From Lytechinus pictus (taxonomy: Eukaryota; Echinodermata; Echinoidea; Temnopleuroida; Toxopneustidae): a DNA stretch of 64,000 nucleotides. The translations under genes were made by a program, and so were the position numbers. Each line of letters starts with the position of its first letter. The stretch's first letter is position 1. The notes beneath the pieces were generated by a model. That model was not told where the DNA came from. It saw nothing but the letters and a program-made list of their open reading frames with translations, and ran no database searches. Positions 49,201-59,819 of the stretch are shown here, one piece after another. Location: positions 3,249,501 through 3,313,500 of the forward strand of contig NC_087252.1 in NCBI RefSeq assembly GCF_037042905.1, in the 5' to 3' direction.

Positions 49201-52200
49201 AAAAATAAAGTTAAGAATATCTCCTTACAACCGAATTTGAACCATACAAAAACATAGATATATGGCACTACACACTGTTTGTATGCCTCCGCCCACCAAA
49301 GGTGGTGTCGGAGGTATTATGTTTTTGTGTTGTCCGTCGGTCCGTCTGTCCCACTTTCGTTCTCGCGATAACTTAAAAACCGGTCAACAGGTCAACTTCA
49401 TACTTTTTGACTTGAGGATACATATCTGGGCGACAATGAGCTGATAAGTGTTTGGGTCCAAAGGTCAAAGGTCATAGAATTCACTAAAATACATAAGAAA
49501 TAGACCATTCTTACAATAACTCCAAAACCCTTTGATAGATCAACTTCAAACTTGTCTCGTGTGTATATGTTAAAGTAACAATGATCTGTTCAGATTTTGG
49601 GGTCTCAAGGTCAAAAGTCAAGGTCATTGAATACAATAAAGTACATATAACATATACCGTTCTCGCAATAACTCCAAACCATTTGACGAATCAACTTCAA
49701 ACTTCGCTCATTTGTGCATATACAAGTGACAATGATCTATTAAGATTTTGGGTCTGAAAGTCAAATCTCAAGCTCTCTGGATTCAATCAAATGCATATAT
49801 TTGCTTTTTTGAGAAACAGTTATCTGACTAGATTTTGAAGTCACAAGATCAAAGGTCTTGAGGGTTTTTTTTTTCTTTATGGAAATAAAAACTAGGAAAT
49901 ATATTTCTGGTATGGCAGTAGCGGAGGCATCTATTTCCAACATTCGTGGTCGAAAATTCATCTTTAGTTAGGATTAACATTGCTGTAAATCAATTTCGAT
50001 TTCAACATTGTGGTACATTATATATATATGTATATATATATACTGCGTAGTAAGCGCTTGGTCATCAAGATGTTGACAAATATTGCAATAAGCTGTTTAC
50101 TGAGAACGATGTAAACTTCTGTAATGTATGTGGCTTTAACACAGCCTACCAAGGTGGAGTGAGATTATTATTATATTATTATTACATGAATGACACAGTG
50201 ATCTCCATTATTGCATATCATGCATGGCTGACTGTTAGCCATTTTTGTAAAGAGGACCAAATTATATCAAGAAATTCAGGAAATCTTAAGGTGATGTAGC
50301 AATTTTTTGTTTTCTTATAGTCAGAAAAGGATATTAAATGTATCAGAAATTCCTCAAATGAAAAAGCATGTGACATTTTGATTACATTTCAAGAGTTTCT
50401 CAAAATAGCAGATTTGCATGATGTAGTACAGAAAAATTTGAAAATTGTAGATACTTCTCACAGATTGACATTTTTCTTCATTATGATTACTGAGGATTTA
50501 CTACATTGTATTTTGTTGTTCACAGAATTATAACATTTTCATACTTTCACTTTCGCAGCTGTTCAAGTGTCACAGTACAAACATTACTTTGGCAAAATTG
50601 GAGGTCATATTTGTACATGTTTGTTCGTCAAATATTCATGTAAATATTAAGTATTTGCAATGGTAGCAATACTCTCATTCGGGTTCTTTCTTGCCAGTTT
50701 CAATATCAAATTGATAGTACTGTTATAAGAAACTTTATTTGTGAGGAATATTGTATGCAATGTAATATTATTGTCACAATTTAATGTATTCATGGCAGTT
50801 AATGTATTTGTATGCTTGTAATATAAATTATTGGTTCAGTGTGTGTTTAGGACTATTCATTATTTTGATATAGGATTGAATAAGGTTTTCTGTCTTAATA
50901 AGATTTTTGGGAATATGTATATATAAGAAGTTGACATACACTTAATTTTTTATCAATTAATAGTATACATGTAAAATTACTCATAAGTGAGAAGTTTCAC
51001 TTAAAAATTCAGTTTTCTTCTGGTAGAAGCATTGTCGTCAGGTTACCATGGAGTAAGCATTTTGCGTGTTACTACGGATATGTGGATGTAAGAGATAGAG
51101 AGTCTGTGTGTGTGCGTGTGTGCGTGTGTATGTTCATCCAGTGTTCATCCAAGGTCAGCTGAGACAAGCCCTCCTAGAAGGAAGTTCACTTTAGTCAGAT
51201 TTGTTTTCTTAAAGAAATTGAAAGTTTGCCATTATTTCAGGCAGTAGTTGCATAAGTGAAAAATTGCTTTCACTTGTAATTGATTCTAATGGGTTATGAC
51301 TGAATATTTGAATGATTATGGTACCCTTCATGTAAATGGATTGCTTTAAAACACACCTGTTCATTAATGTACTCTCATTTAATATACAGTGGCCTGAAAG
51401 TTTGTGTAAGGTTAGCAATTACAACTACTTTAATGCATGCAAGGTGAATTTTACTTGTTGAATAGATTTATTTACAAAATGTTTAAGTCAACTGAATTGC
51501 AAACAGCAGATAAAGTAACACCAACCAAATTTTATGGTTGTTCTTACAACCTTTGTTGCTTGCTCTGACAGGTCCAACAAATACATAAAGAGTTTATGCA
51601 TGCAAAAAGGATGCCACTTATTGTAATACCATTCAGTACATGGTAATTACCTATTACCAAATCCAGAGGAACAAAGTATTCATGAAATTTGACTACATTA
51701 GTGAACAGGTCTGTAATGAACATCAGCATTCTTAGGACATTTCTGTGTACATAGTTTCTGTATAATTGTCATCTTTGAAATTTGATTATGCAACACATTC
51801 TACTTGCCAGCATTTTTCCCATGATCCTTACAAAAATTGTACTGTTTGTGAAATATGGCATTGTCAGTTCTACTGCATGTTAATGCAATAAAGACTTTTC
51901 AAAGTTTCATTCAAAAGTTTTACTCAAGTGTATTTTTGTCATTGGAAGTTGTGCCAATTACAGTAAAACATACTGTAAATGGGGTCAATTTACAGTAAAT
52001 TACTGTAGGGAGTGTACAGTACTGGGGGTAAATTGGGAAGGTGTACAGCATTTTACTGTAGGAAGTGTACAGTACCTCACTGTAATGCAAGGGAAATTTA
52101 CAGTAGTTTACTGTAATTTAACCAAATTTACAGTAGCAACAATTCTAAAATTTGGTAAATTTTACAGTAAGCTACAGCACTTTTCACGGTATTTTCCTGT

Positions 52201-55200
52201 AGCTAGTTCAAATTTACAGTAATTTACTGTAGGACGAAACTACAGTAGCTTACTGTAAAATAAAAATTACAGTAAATTACCGTGCAGCAGAGTTGCCAGT
52301 AATTTACTGTAAAATCTACAGTAAACTTTTTACAGTGTGGGTAAACCTTTTTTTAAGAGTGTGTTCATATACAATTCACATAGACATGATAGACTACAGC
52401 AAATATCACCATCGTCTGGTCCTTAGAAGACTAATTTACATATTTTCATAGATATCAGATTTAAATTTTCTGTGTCATTAACAATTAAACAACTTCAACG
52501 AATTTAATATTATATTGATATTTCTTGATTAAATTATTGAACAGAAACAAAATCACCTCTATCCGTGTCATGTTGTAAGCACTTGTGAGAAACCGTTACT
52601 GCAACTAGGCCCAGAATCATTGCACCTAATGACCCTCCCAAGATGTATAAAACTATATGAAGCAGAGCACAGTTGTCTAGAGTCAAAACATACAATTACA
52701 TGTTATTTCTTCTGACAATTATGAATATTAAGTCTTCCCTAAATTGCAAGCGAGTCAAGCCAAATATATATGTCTTACCATTTCACCTCTTTGAATAATG
52801 ATATAGTTCAAACGATGTGAAAATACAACCAGAATAGTTTAAGTGTCAATATAGATGTTGACTGTATAGGATATCAGCATTGAAATTCAAATTTAACAAA
52901 ACAGATAACTCTTAAGACACATTGCTTATTAGATAGCATTTACGGGAACATTCATGAAAATCTATGAGCGATTCATAAAATAATTAATATATATTCATCT
53001 TTCTTTAGAATGCCAGAAAGCATCAAAGGTTATTCTGGGAACGTATTCTTATCTTGTATTCATTTGCGAGTACTCTAAACGTGCAATGTCATTAGATAAT
53101 TTCCTCAATCATTATTGATCCGTAAATCAAAATCGGTATCAAAGTAATTAATACATTGCGCATTTTCTTATCAAAATCATTCGAACACCAAACTTATAAT
53201 GTAATAATAACCATTATGAATTAGTTAGGATTATTACAGCTATCGTGTTTAATAATAGTCAACTGTTTTATAATATTAATGTTCGGTCGAAACTGTGAAT
53301 TGAATATTATTGTCTGATCTCATGTCAAATCTCAGCTAAGATCATGTTATAAAGTCATTTATATCAACAGTAGGGAAAAAAGGTACAAAATGTAATCACA
53401 AAATTAAACTATTGAGGCAATAAAAGAATAAATACGGCTAAATGAACATGGGACTGGCACGTGATGCCAACAATGAAATAATGAGCAATGGAATAGTAAT
53501 AATAATAATAATAATAATGACAATAATAGTGATAATACCAATTACAATAACGGATGAATATGAATATGCTTACAATGAAACCTTGAAATAAAATGCCTTG
53601 TGCTTTAAATCTACCGTTTGAAAACTGATATCATATAGTCCGCTCTGATCCGCTGCCAAATACCAAACAAAACGGAAAAAAGTATCGTTATTCAATATAT
53701 GGGACGACAAGTACAATTTCAAACATACAATAATCATGTTCATCTCATAAATGAAAAAAAAAATTACACTGTGGTCTGCAGCCAATGACTGACCTCCATC
53801 TACTCATGCGCAATCTGTGATTACGAAATGGCGCATTTAGTCATATTTTGCAAAGGAAATAAAATACAGACAATATCAACCTTGTAGTTCTTCATCACTT
53901 GACAGACTTGGATTACTTTCCTCAGAAGTTGTCGCAAGATGTTTGGTTTGGGGAGTTGCTCCTACATATTTTGGGAAATAAAACGAGTGCATAATATTAA
54001 CATTCAAACTAGTATCAACTGTCTTAAAATAAAACCCTTGATTACATTCGTCATGTTACGTCATTAATTGTGTCAAGGATCCCTTAATAATCAGGAGGAA
54101 CTTTTTTTTTTCCTCTATTGAAAATCGAATAAAATAGATAATACAAAAAAGTCTAATAAAATCATATCCTGACCTAGGTATTGTTATTCATTATATGGGA
54201 TGACAAGTACAGTTTCACTCAACGTATCAATAATCATGTTAATCTCATAAATAAATATAAAAAAATAATGCGATCTGCAGCCAATGACTGACCTCCATTT
54301 ACTCATGCGCAATCTGTGATTACGAAATGGCACATTCAGTCATATTTGGCAAAGGAAATAAAAGAAAAACAATATTAATCCATTATTTCTCCATCACTAA
54401 TTGTCAGACTTGGATTGCTTTCCTCGGGAGTTGTCGCAAGATGTTTGATTGGGGGAGTTGCTCCTACATATTTTGGGAAATAAAACGAGTGCATAATATT
54501 AACATTCAAACTAGTATCAACTATATTAAAAGAATACACTTGATTGCATTCGTCATGTTACGTCATTACTTGTGCCCAGGATCCCTTAATAATCGGGGGG
54601 GGGGGGACTTTTATTGCTCTATTGAAAATCGAATGACATAAATGATACAAACAATTAAAATAAAAATGATATCCTGACCTAAGATCGGGATGGATTTGTT
54701 ACCATTTGAATTTCATTGACATGATACAAATTTCACTCTACAAAGTGACTTGAGCACATTAATTTCCATATTTATTTACCTTAATAGAAACAATTTAAGA
54801 ATTTGTTATGTTGGAACTTATCATCATGAAACATTTATCTCTAGACAAATATTTCGAGAACGAAGCACGAGCGGATTTTTTTTTTTTAATTTATACCTGA
54901 AAATGAGACGTCCGCCATTACTAGCGCGTATGAACTAAATGCCATAAATGCAAGCGTATATTTTGTATACACTGACCAGAAAAATGAAGTTTTAGCGATT
55001 GTTTGTAAGAATTCATAAAAATACTATTAATACACTCGTAAAACAAATAATACTGGTGCAATAGGTGTTAATTCCTTTATCAATCCCTGTCGATTGTGTA
55101 CAAGGTAATATAAAAAGGAGAAACACTGGGAATGGTTCGAGGAAAAAAAGACAGGAAACAAGAGAAAGAAAAAAAAAAGAAGATATTTTCATACTAGCAA

Positions 55201-58200
55201 AAGGGACAAATAGAACAAATTTGCATCTCTTCTTTGAAATAGTATATAGAAATGAAATCACTTTAAATACGTGTGGCTTTCATGTGATGAAGGAAAAATA
55301 ACTGGGAGAAACCAAATCAACAAAATATTCACTTGTGGCAAATGGCATTACCAAAATATAGCAGTAGACTTTCGATATTTGTGTCAAAATAAAGTGGAAA
55401 AAAATAATGCTGTTAATCTTCATTGAATTCCACAGTGATTATGTAGAATGAAATAAATACACGTTTTCTCTTTAATACAGTGTACAATCTAATTTTCATG
55501 CCAAGGCTGAAAACAAATTTTCACACTTTGCTTTGAAAAAAGGGTCATCAAATTAAACTTATTAACATATTACCTTCATTTCTTATGATGACTGATGTTG
55601 TTATGTTACGATACGATGTGTTCGCCACCCTACACACTACCCCAAGCTCATCAGTACCGTTGTATACTGGTGTGAAGACGATAGTTCGTGTAGGCACTGT
55701 TAGTCGTCCATCATGGGGAACATTTTCATTCTCTTGTAAATCATCATATATGATTATTTCTTCTGAAACATGAAATTCCAAATTCACTGGTGGTTTCACC
55801 GATCCATTAGTTTTGCAGACTAGTGTCCTATTTTCCCCTTCTGCAACCGTAAGCGTTTCTTGCTTATGTAGAGTGACATTGTCATTTCCGTCTACAAAAA
55901 CCAACCCGGCCGGCGGAACTGAAATCATTGAAATAAAATATGTCGCTGTTGATTTTATTTCAATAGTTTGCTAATATGAAAAGTATACCGATTAAAAGAA
56001 TAAGGTGTTTATCGTTATATGATCAGGACATGACACGTGAGGTCTGTTTTATTGTGTTAACTTTGCCAATAGAGTAATTGCCATAGACATCTTCATCATG
56101 ATTTGCTGTTGAGCTCTTATATCAGGATAGAAAAATAACACGGGTGAAGTGTCCGAACACCTCACCCCATCCTATAATATAGCCTTATGTATATGTTTTG
56201 ATTACTGAAGTTTTAATTTATTTGACCTAGGCCTGAATGAGAAATGTTCAGTAATTTTATCACTTATATCAGTGATAATTATCCATGTGCTCACAAGTCA
56301 AGAAACATTGCAAAAGGTTAATGGCAGCCATATTTACATTCAGTGTGGCAGCAACAAGTGAATGATCGTATGACAGCAATGATTTGACTGAGGTTTAATT
56401 TACAAACATAATTATGGCCACTATTTCAACTGAATTTCATAGCTCACGATCGAGATCAAGGACAAAACTTATTTCAAGATGGCGGTAATATTGAAATTCA
56501 AGATGGCAGCAAAGCTTTTAACGAGTTGTAAGAAAATTTGTGATTGAATTTCCATATTTTAAGGATTTTCATTGGTGACAAGTCATAATAGTGGACAAAA
56601 CCTATTTCTAGATGGCGGCCATATTGAATTTAAAGATAGTTGCCACTGTGAAATTCAAGACGGCTGCCAAGCTTATAATGAGCTGGAAAAAAAATGTGAT
56701 CTATTACTTTTCTGGTTCTACAAACATCGGCATTTTAACCATTTATCAGGATTTTAATGGCTTAAAAGATAAAGATAAATGACGAAGAATATTTGAAGAT
56801 GGCGGCCATGTTGAAATTCAAGATGGCGGCCTAATCTGACGAATTGAAATAAAATTAATGATTCAAATGATATCATTAGTATTTCAAACATGGGAATTGT
56901 CACCATTTTCAATCGTTTTTTTTATAGCTCACAAGTCAAGATATAAGACAAAATGCATTTCTAAACGGCGGCCATTTCGAATTTCAAAATGGCGGCTGAA
57001 GACCTGCTCGAAAAAAAAATGGTAATCCAATTTATTTTTAAATCGGCACCCCCAAATCGACAACATTAGCTAATAAAATCCATTTTGGCAAGCAAATCTT
57101 GCTGGAAAGCATAGTCTATACTATGTGTACATCTATACTATGTGTATATTTTCATGTAAAAATTATTATTTCGGAAAATGTTACTTCTTCTTTGATAAAG
57201 AGTATAATGTTTACCATTTACTGTCAGGTTGATGGTGCACCGATGGAAGAGTTTCCTAGACTGCATGTTAACAGTATATATCCCCTCGTTAGTAAGTGAA
57301 ACATTGTTCCTTTTCAAACTGCTGACCACCCCATGATTAAATTCAAATGTGTGCACCGTCGTATTTATTTGACTGTCCTGCGAAGTCCATTTGAATAACA
57401 CTAAGTCACCTCTCTCCCAAGAAATTAGTATCACTTGTGATGCGGTTACGTTGGTCCATATGCACTTGAGTTGTACATTATCCCCAGTGTTTACTTGCCT
57501 GATTTTATCTAGAAAGCAAAAATTATTAAAAAAGAGATAAAAAATAATGTATGTGTGTCCCATTACTTTTAATTTCTACTAATTGTGAGCTTTATCAAAC
57601 AGTTGTCCCAAGGCCATGACAGCAAAAAAATATGTATGTATTATGTTTTAAATATCATGGTAATGACACGGGAGAGGGCCAAGCGTAAAGAATTAGATGG
57701 TTTTAAGCATTTACGTTCACACAAATACGACGCAAGAAAAATATTTATCTGTCAATTAAACTTTCCCTGTTTAGGGCATGTGTAGAAACTATCCTTCTGT
57801 ATGGTGCACAAACATGGACAATCCAGAAGTCCTTAAAATACGGACTAAATGGCACATATACTCAACTTTTAATGAGAGTACAAATCATTAGTTGGAGAGA
57901 TCACAACGCAAAAGATGAAAATTATGGAGATCTTCCGCCTATCTCCACCACGATAATTAAACGTAATATGATATTTGCTGTTCACTGTGTCCGTAGTGAG
58001 AATGAAATTATTTCTCATGTAATTTCGTTGCACTTCCCTCACAAAACGAGAGGACGGAGATTTTAAATTTGTTGATTATATACGTAGGGATACAAGTAGC
58101 TTGTTACATTAAATAACCAACTCTCATGTCAGATCAAGAAGCCTGGCGTATTGTTGATTAATTTTCGGATGCGTCCGATTTGTAGTGTAGTAGTGTAATG

Positions 58201-58377
58201 AAAGTAATGAAACCTGTAGTAATAGCAGTTGACTATCATGACGAGGGTTCATAATTACAATTGAAATGATATGGGAAATAGAAAAATTAGTTATTAAAAC
58301 GATTTAGGTATAAGTATCTTACCGTTAGAAGAAAACACCGATCCAATGGTGATAAGTATAATAAACAAATGCCACAT
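42953..58377 (-). CDS. Gene B: complete two-Ig-domain receptor with YVN and YxxM tail motifs
   Basis: Seven coding exons: 58323-58377, 57215-57508, 55574-55918, 53881-53961, 52557-52676, 44155-44243, 42953-43252. They sum to 1284 nt, 427 aa plus TGA, with every junction GT-AG and phases 1,1,1,1,1,0. Protein: signal peptide (1-16 or so), V-like Ig (19-116), C/I-like Ig (117-231), Ser/Thr/Glu-rich stalk (232-258), membrane span (about 264-287) and a cytoplasmic tail of about 140 aa. The tail has Y323 in EPLYVNS (Grb2 SH2 type, pYxN) and Y356 in QEYMEM (PI3K p85 type, YxxM), so the tail should recruit SH2 adaptors if phosphorylated. The layout recalls vertebrate co-stimulatory receptors with YMNM or YMFM motifs, but orthology is not claimed. 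A 7.2-kb transposon sits between exons 5 and 6. A candidate AATAAA lies at 42781-42786. Confidence 0.85.
43603..43723. repeat. Imperfect 120-bp palindrome
   Basis: gtgcgatggaga...gatccattcaac on the left mirrors gttgaatggatc...ctgtccattgcac on the right around a short gaggcgtagcca centre. Possibly a MITE core. Lies in gene B's last intron. Confidence 0.6.
44155..44243 (-). CDS. Gene B first cytoplasmic exon with YVN motif
   Basis: Twenty-nine whole codons after a split Gly: DEDMADGVPVTAMHQKNSNH then EPLYVNSIM. Phase 1 in, phase 0 out (donor gtaaat). YVN fits the pY-x-N ligand of Grb2-family SH2 domains. It is not an ITIM: position -2 is Pro and +3 is Ser. Confidence 0.8.
44260..45130 (-). 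other. Gene B intron 5, part left of the transposon
   Basis: AT-rich; homologous in places to gene A intron 6. Poly-T near 45043-45060. No other feature. Confidence 0.5.
45355..48859 (+). CDS. Five-exon gene inside the transposon, 205-aa uncharacterised protein
   Basis: Exons 45355-45484, 46699-46823, 47256-47325, 47789-47969, 48748-48859. Junctions are GT-AG with matching phases (1,0,1,2), total 618 nt ending in TAA. The N-terminus has a Cys/Arg patch (KKCRRNCCCFKF); the middle is acidic; the C-terminal part (FATYYNLNLEYPSTAAATLE, FIQRCLLGIS, VVSFVRRFADFQW) resembles, from memory, the C-terminus of multicopy uncharacterised fish proteins. No transposase motif. Function unknown. The start ATG is the least certain part; another ATG at 45323 is out of phase with exon 2. 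Host gene capture or an element accessory protein are both possible. Confidence 0.6.
49283..49930. mobile_element. MITE with perfect ATGCCTCCGC ends
   Basis: ATGCCTCCGC at 49283-49292 and its exact reverse complement at 49921-49930. Internal tandem segments of about 120 bp (caacttcaaacttgtctcgt, aatgatctgttcagattttg). Nested in copy 1 and present in copy 2 (about 62676-63323), so it inserted before the element duplicated. Confidence 0.7.
52557..52676 (-). CDS. Gene B transmembrane exon
   Basis: Thirty-nine whole codons: NCALLHIVLYILGGSLGAMI, then LGLVAVTVSHKCLQHDTDR. Hydrophobic helix of about 25 residues with a GGSLGA small-residue patch that could pack helices, followed by SHK. Cys residues flank both membrane faces. 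Acceptor ctctag, donor gtgatt, phase 1-1. The right end of the 7.2-kb element lies 219 bp downstream in the following intron. Confidence 0.8.
53881..53961 (-). CDS. Gene B stalk exon
   Basis: Twenty-six whole codons: ATPQTKHLATTSEESNPSLS then SDEELQ. Acceptor atatgtag, donor gttgat (non-optimal), phase 1-1. Polar, Ser/Thr/Glu-rich, consistent with an extended juxtamembrane stalk. Confidence 0.75.
54380..54473 (-). pseudogene. Decayed duplicate of gene B stalk exon
   Basis: Tandem copy of the stalk exon 53881-53961: it reads ATPPIKHLATTPEESNPSLT followed by ISDGEIMD. The acceptor atatgtag is intact, but the donor position reads ggatta where the active copy reads ggttga, so GT is lost. Read-through meets TAA in frame. 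The surrounding duplication spans about 53682-54180 and 54176-54680. Inclusion would truncate the protein before the membrane span, giving a soluble form, but there is no evidence that this happens. Confidence 0.7.
54690..55570 (-). other. Gene B intron between Ig exon 3 and the stalk region
   Basis: AT-rich, A/G-rich tract near 55130-55180. No coding feature recognised. Confidence 0.5.
55574..55918 (-). CDS. Gene B exon 3: C/I-type Ig domain
   Basis: 114 whole codons between acceptor atttcag and donor gtaata, phase 1-1. Canonical cysteines in RTLVCKTNGS and LGVVCRVANTS. The core Trp is replaced by Phe (NLEFHVS), while gene A keeps Trp (LEWEIP). Sequons NVT, NRT, NGT, NTS and NIT predict heavy glycosylation. 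Confidence 0.85.
56450..57000. repeat. Tandem repeats with AAGATGGCGGC motifs
   Basis: About four ~165-bp units in gene B intron 2, each with one or two aagatggcggccat-type cores. The core matches the YY1 consensus. A different repeat family from 9660-13204, which also contains such cores. Confidence 0.7.
57215..57508 (-). CDS. Gene B exon 2: V-like Ig domain with shifted cysteine
   Basis: 97 whole codons, acceptor tttctag, donor gtaaac. First Cys is C34 in QLKC; W49 in LISWERG is the strand C Trp. NVSLTNEGIYTVN is the E-F turn and strand F, where the canonical Y-x-C position is Val (Y96-T-V98). The only other Cys is C109 in HRCTINLTVN, the strand G region. The Tyr-to-Cys spacing of 13 residues is the same as in gene A. 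Several N-glycosylation sequons (NVT, NTT, NVS, NLT). Confidence 0.85.
57600..58070 (+). pseudogene. Non-LTR retrotransposon reverse transcriptase tail
   Basis: Plus-strand frames read LFRACVETILLYGAQTW, then MRVQIISWRDH, YGDLPPISTTI, FAVHCVRSE and KTRGRR, the conserved C-terminal tail of a LINE polymerase. A frameshift near 57770 and a stop follow. Lies antisense in gene B intron 1. Confidence 0.8.
58323..58377 (-). CDS. Gene B exon 1: signal peptide
   Basis: ATG at 58377 gives MWHLFIILITIGSVFSSN, then a split Asp codon and donor gtaaga. Hydrophobic core of about 12 residues and small residues before the likely cleavage site. An upstream ATG in another frame (58396) does not yield a signal peptide in the right phase, so this start is chosen. 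Confidence 0.8.
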
Positions 58378-58453
58378 TATTAGAACTAGAATTCATACAT
58401 TATGAGAAGATGAAGACGAAGTTATGAAGCAGGTATGTGTCACTGCCCAAAGG

Positions 58454-58470
58454 TTATCTCTTTAACCACA
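58454..58470 (-). promoter_or_regulatory. Adjacent GATA and Runx-type sites upstream of gene B
   Basis: About 75-95 bp upstream of the gene B start codon, the minus strand carries TGTGGTTA (Runx-type, 58463-58470) followed by AGATAA (GATA-type, 58454-58459). Both families act in echinoderm and vertebrate immune cells. Such short motifs are common by chance. No TATA box is seen. Confidence 0.3.
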
Positions 58471-58499
58471 ACGAAGCAGATGAATGAGCATTTAAGGTG

Positions 58500-59250
58500 G
58501 CGCTATTAACCCTTCCGGTGCGGCAGGCCCATGTATGGCCTGTTACAACCGATAATAGCCACCTTTCGCAAACCTCACGGACGGTAATATTAGGGTCCCC
58601 TAACACAAAAGTTAACGCTTAATCACAAACTTGATTTTTTAAGATTGATTGTACATTATAGTAAATAGAATCAAACGTAGAAAACTGCTCTACAATCATT
58701 GCTAAGCTTTGTGTTACAGGCCCTACAGATCTGCTTTTCGTGTGCAAAATTCTTTCCCGCGACACCCGCACCATACATGCATGTACATTAGACTGATGGT
58801 CATCATCGTATATTCTCCCTGAGCCGGCGGCGAGCCTCTTCTATGACAGCTGGCTGGAGGTATTCGAAATGCAGGGCCTACAATAGATTATGACATGGAT
58901 AAGAAAGTGGTTTTTTAAACAAATCGAGTACATATTGAGTGAGGAAAAGGTTAATAAAATAAGGCTTAGATATAGATCATTACAGTCCATCGAATCGATA
59001 TTGCCTTTAATGTGGATTATTGGTAGATCACTGGCAATCGATTCCATGGGTCAGATCACCTCTCCAGCCAAAACCATTTCGCATGCGTTGATTATGTACA
59101 CCGACAGCATGTATACGTCTGAACGCGTACCAGCCGAGTTTGCGGGGTTTTTTTCAGTTGTTTACTCCTACACAAACGACATGCCTCTAGCACACAATGT
59201 AATGGGCATTATGTTTTACTTTCCCCAGATATTGGGGATTAGATTCAAAT
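58500..59250. other. Upstream region of gene B, unassigned
   Basis: An open frame at 58890-59351 (plus strand) shows no family I recognise and overlaps a MITE at its end; probably not a gene. No other feature seen. Confidence 0.4.
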
Positions 59251-59251
59251 T

Positions 59252-59560
59252 CCCGGGGGGACCACTTCCATTGATGAGTGGATACCAGGCACGACTATGC
59301 GGTTTCGAAAAGCGCCCTAGACAAGAGAAGCAAAGCTTTTCCAGATTATGAAAATGCATCTCTTAACAAGTATTTGGCTTGTGAAACCCTACAAGTATTG
59401 GAAATATATCACTTTCTTCAATATTTTAAACATCATTTTTGGCACCCTTATAACGTTACAAAGGCCTATACGTAACGTACTTGCCAACTCTGTCCCCTTT
59501 TACGCGTGGTCGCGCCTGGTATCCACTCGTCAATGGAAGTGCCCCCCCCCCCCCCCCGGG
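59252..59560. mobile_element. MITE with ~55-bp inverted ends
   Basis: cccggggggaccacttccat, tgatgagtggataccaggc on the left matches the reverse complement of the right end with a longer G/C run. 309 bp, no coding content. Confidence 0.8.
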
Positions 59561-59628
59561 CGGCCTCTCGAGCTCTTGGAGGAACCAAATGTGGCTCTGG
59601 AAAGTCGTTCTAAATCGGATATGTCGCT

Positions 59629-59642
59629 GTTACCATAGTAAC
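59629..59642. promoter_or_regulatory. Perfect RFX X-box palindrome
   Basis: GTTACCATAGTAAC matches the RFX consensus with both half-sites intact. It lies about 1.25 kb upstream of gene B and 92 bp before a possible plus-strand exon. Confidence 0.5.
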
Positions 59643-59733
59643 AACCAGAATTTTGCACACGTAATGCATATTGAATGTTTCCATTGCAGATGCGAAACGA
59701 AAAAAATCTCATGTCACACAATTTGCATTGCAG

Positions 59734-59800
59734 GACAGAGTTTTACGACCATGACGACGACGGGCCCAAAGGTCTCTTCCAAAATCAACTACCGTCGTAA
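59734..59800 (+). CDS. Possible short terminal exon
   Basis: After tttgcattgcag the frame TEFYDHDDDGPKGLFQNQLP-S runs to TAA. Acidic and non-repetitive, but no upstream partner exon was found, so chance is possible. Confidence 0.2.
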
Positions 59801-59819
59801 ATAAGCGTTCGCGTTCTCC

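Larger units (their letters stand above)
45136..52337 (+). mobile_element. 7.2-kb CACTG-terminated DNA transposon carrying a gene (copy 1)
   Basis: Ends CACTGTAAAAA and tttttacagtg, flanked by TG on both sides (45134-45135, 52338-52339). Subterminal zones at both ends are packed with tacagtaa/ttactgta motifs. Contains a five-exon gene (45355-48859), a nested MITE and microsatellites. Ends and subterminal repeats suggest the CACTA/EnSpm group; no transposase is seen, so it is probably non-autonomous. A second copy stops at exactly the same terminus, confirming this boundary. Inserted between exons 5 and 6 of gene B, opposite strand. Confidence 0.85.

Noticed and set aside
49262-49444. ORF MALHTVCMPPPTKGG
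   Set aside because: Spans the end of the ATGCCTCCGC MITE; not coding.
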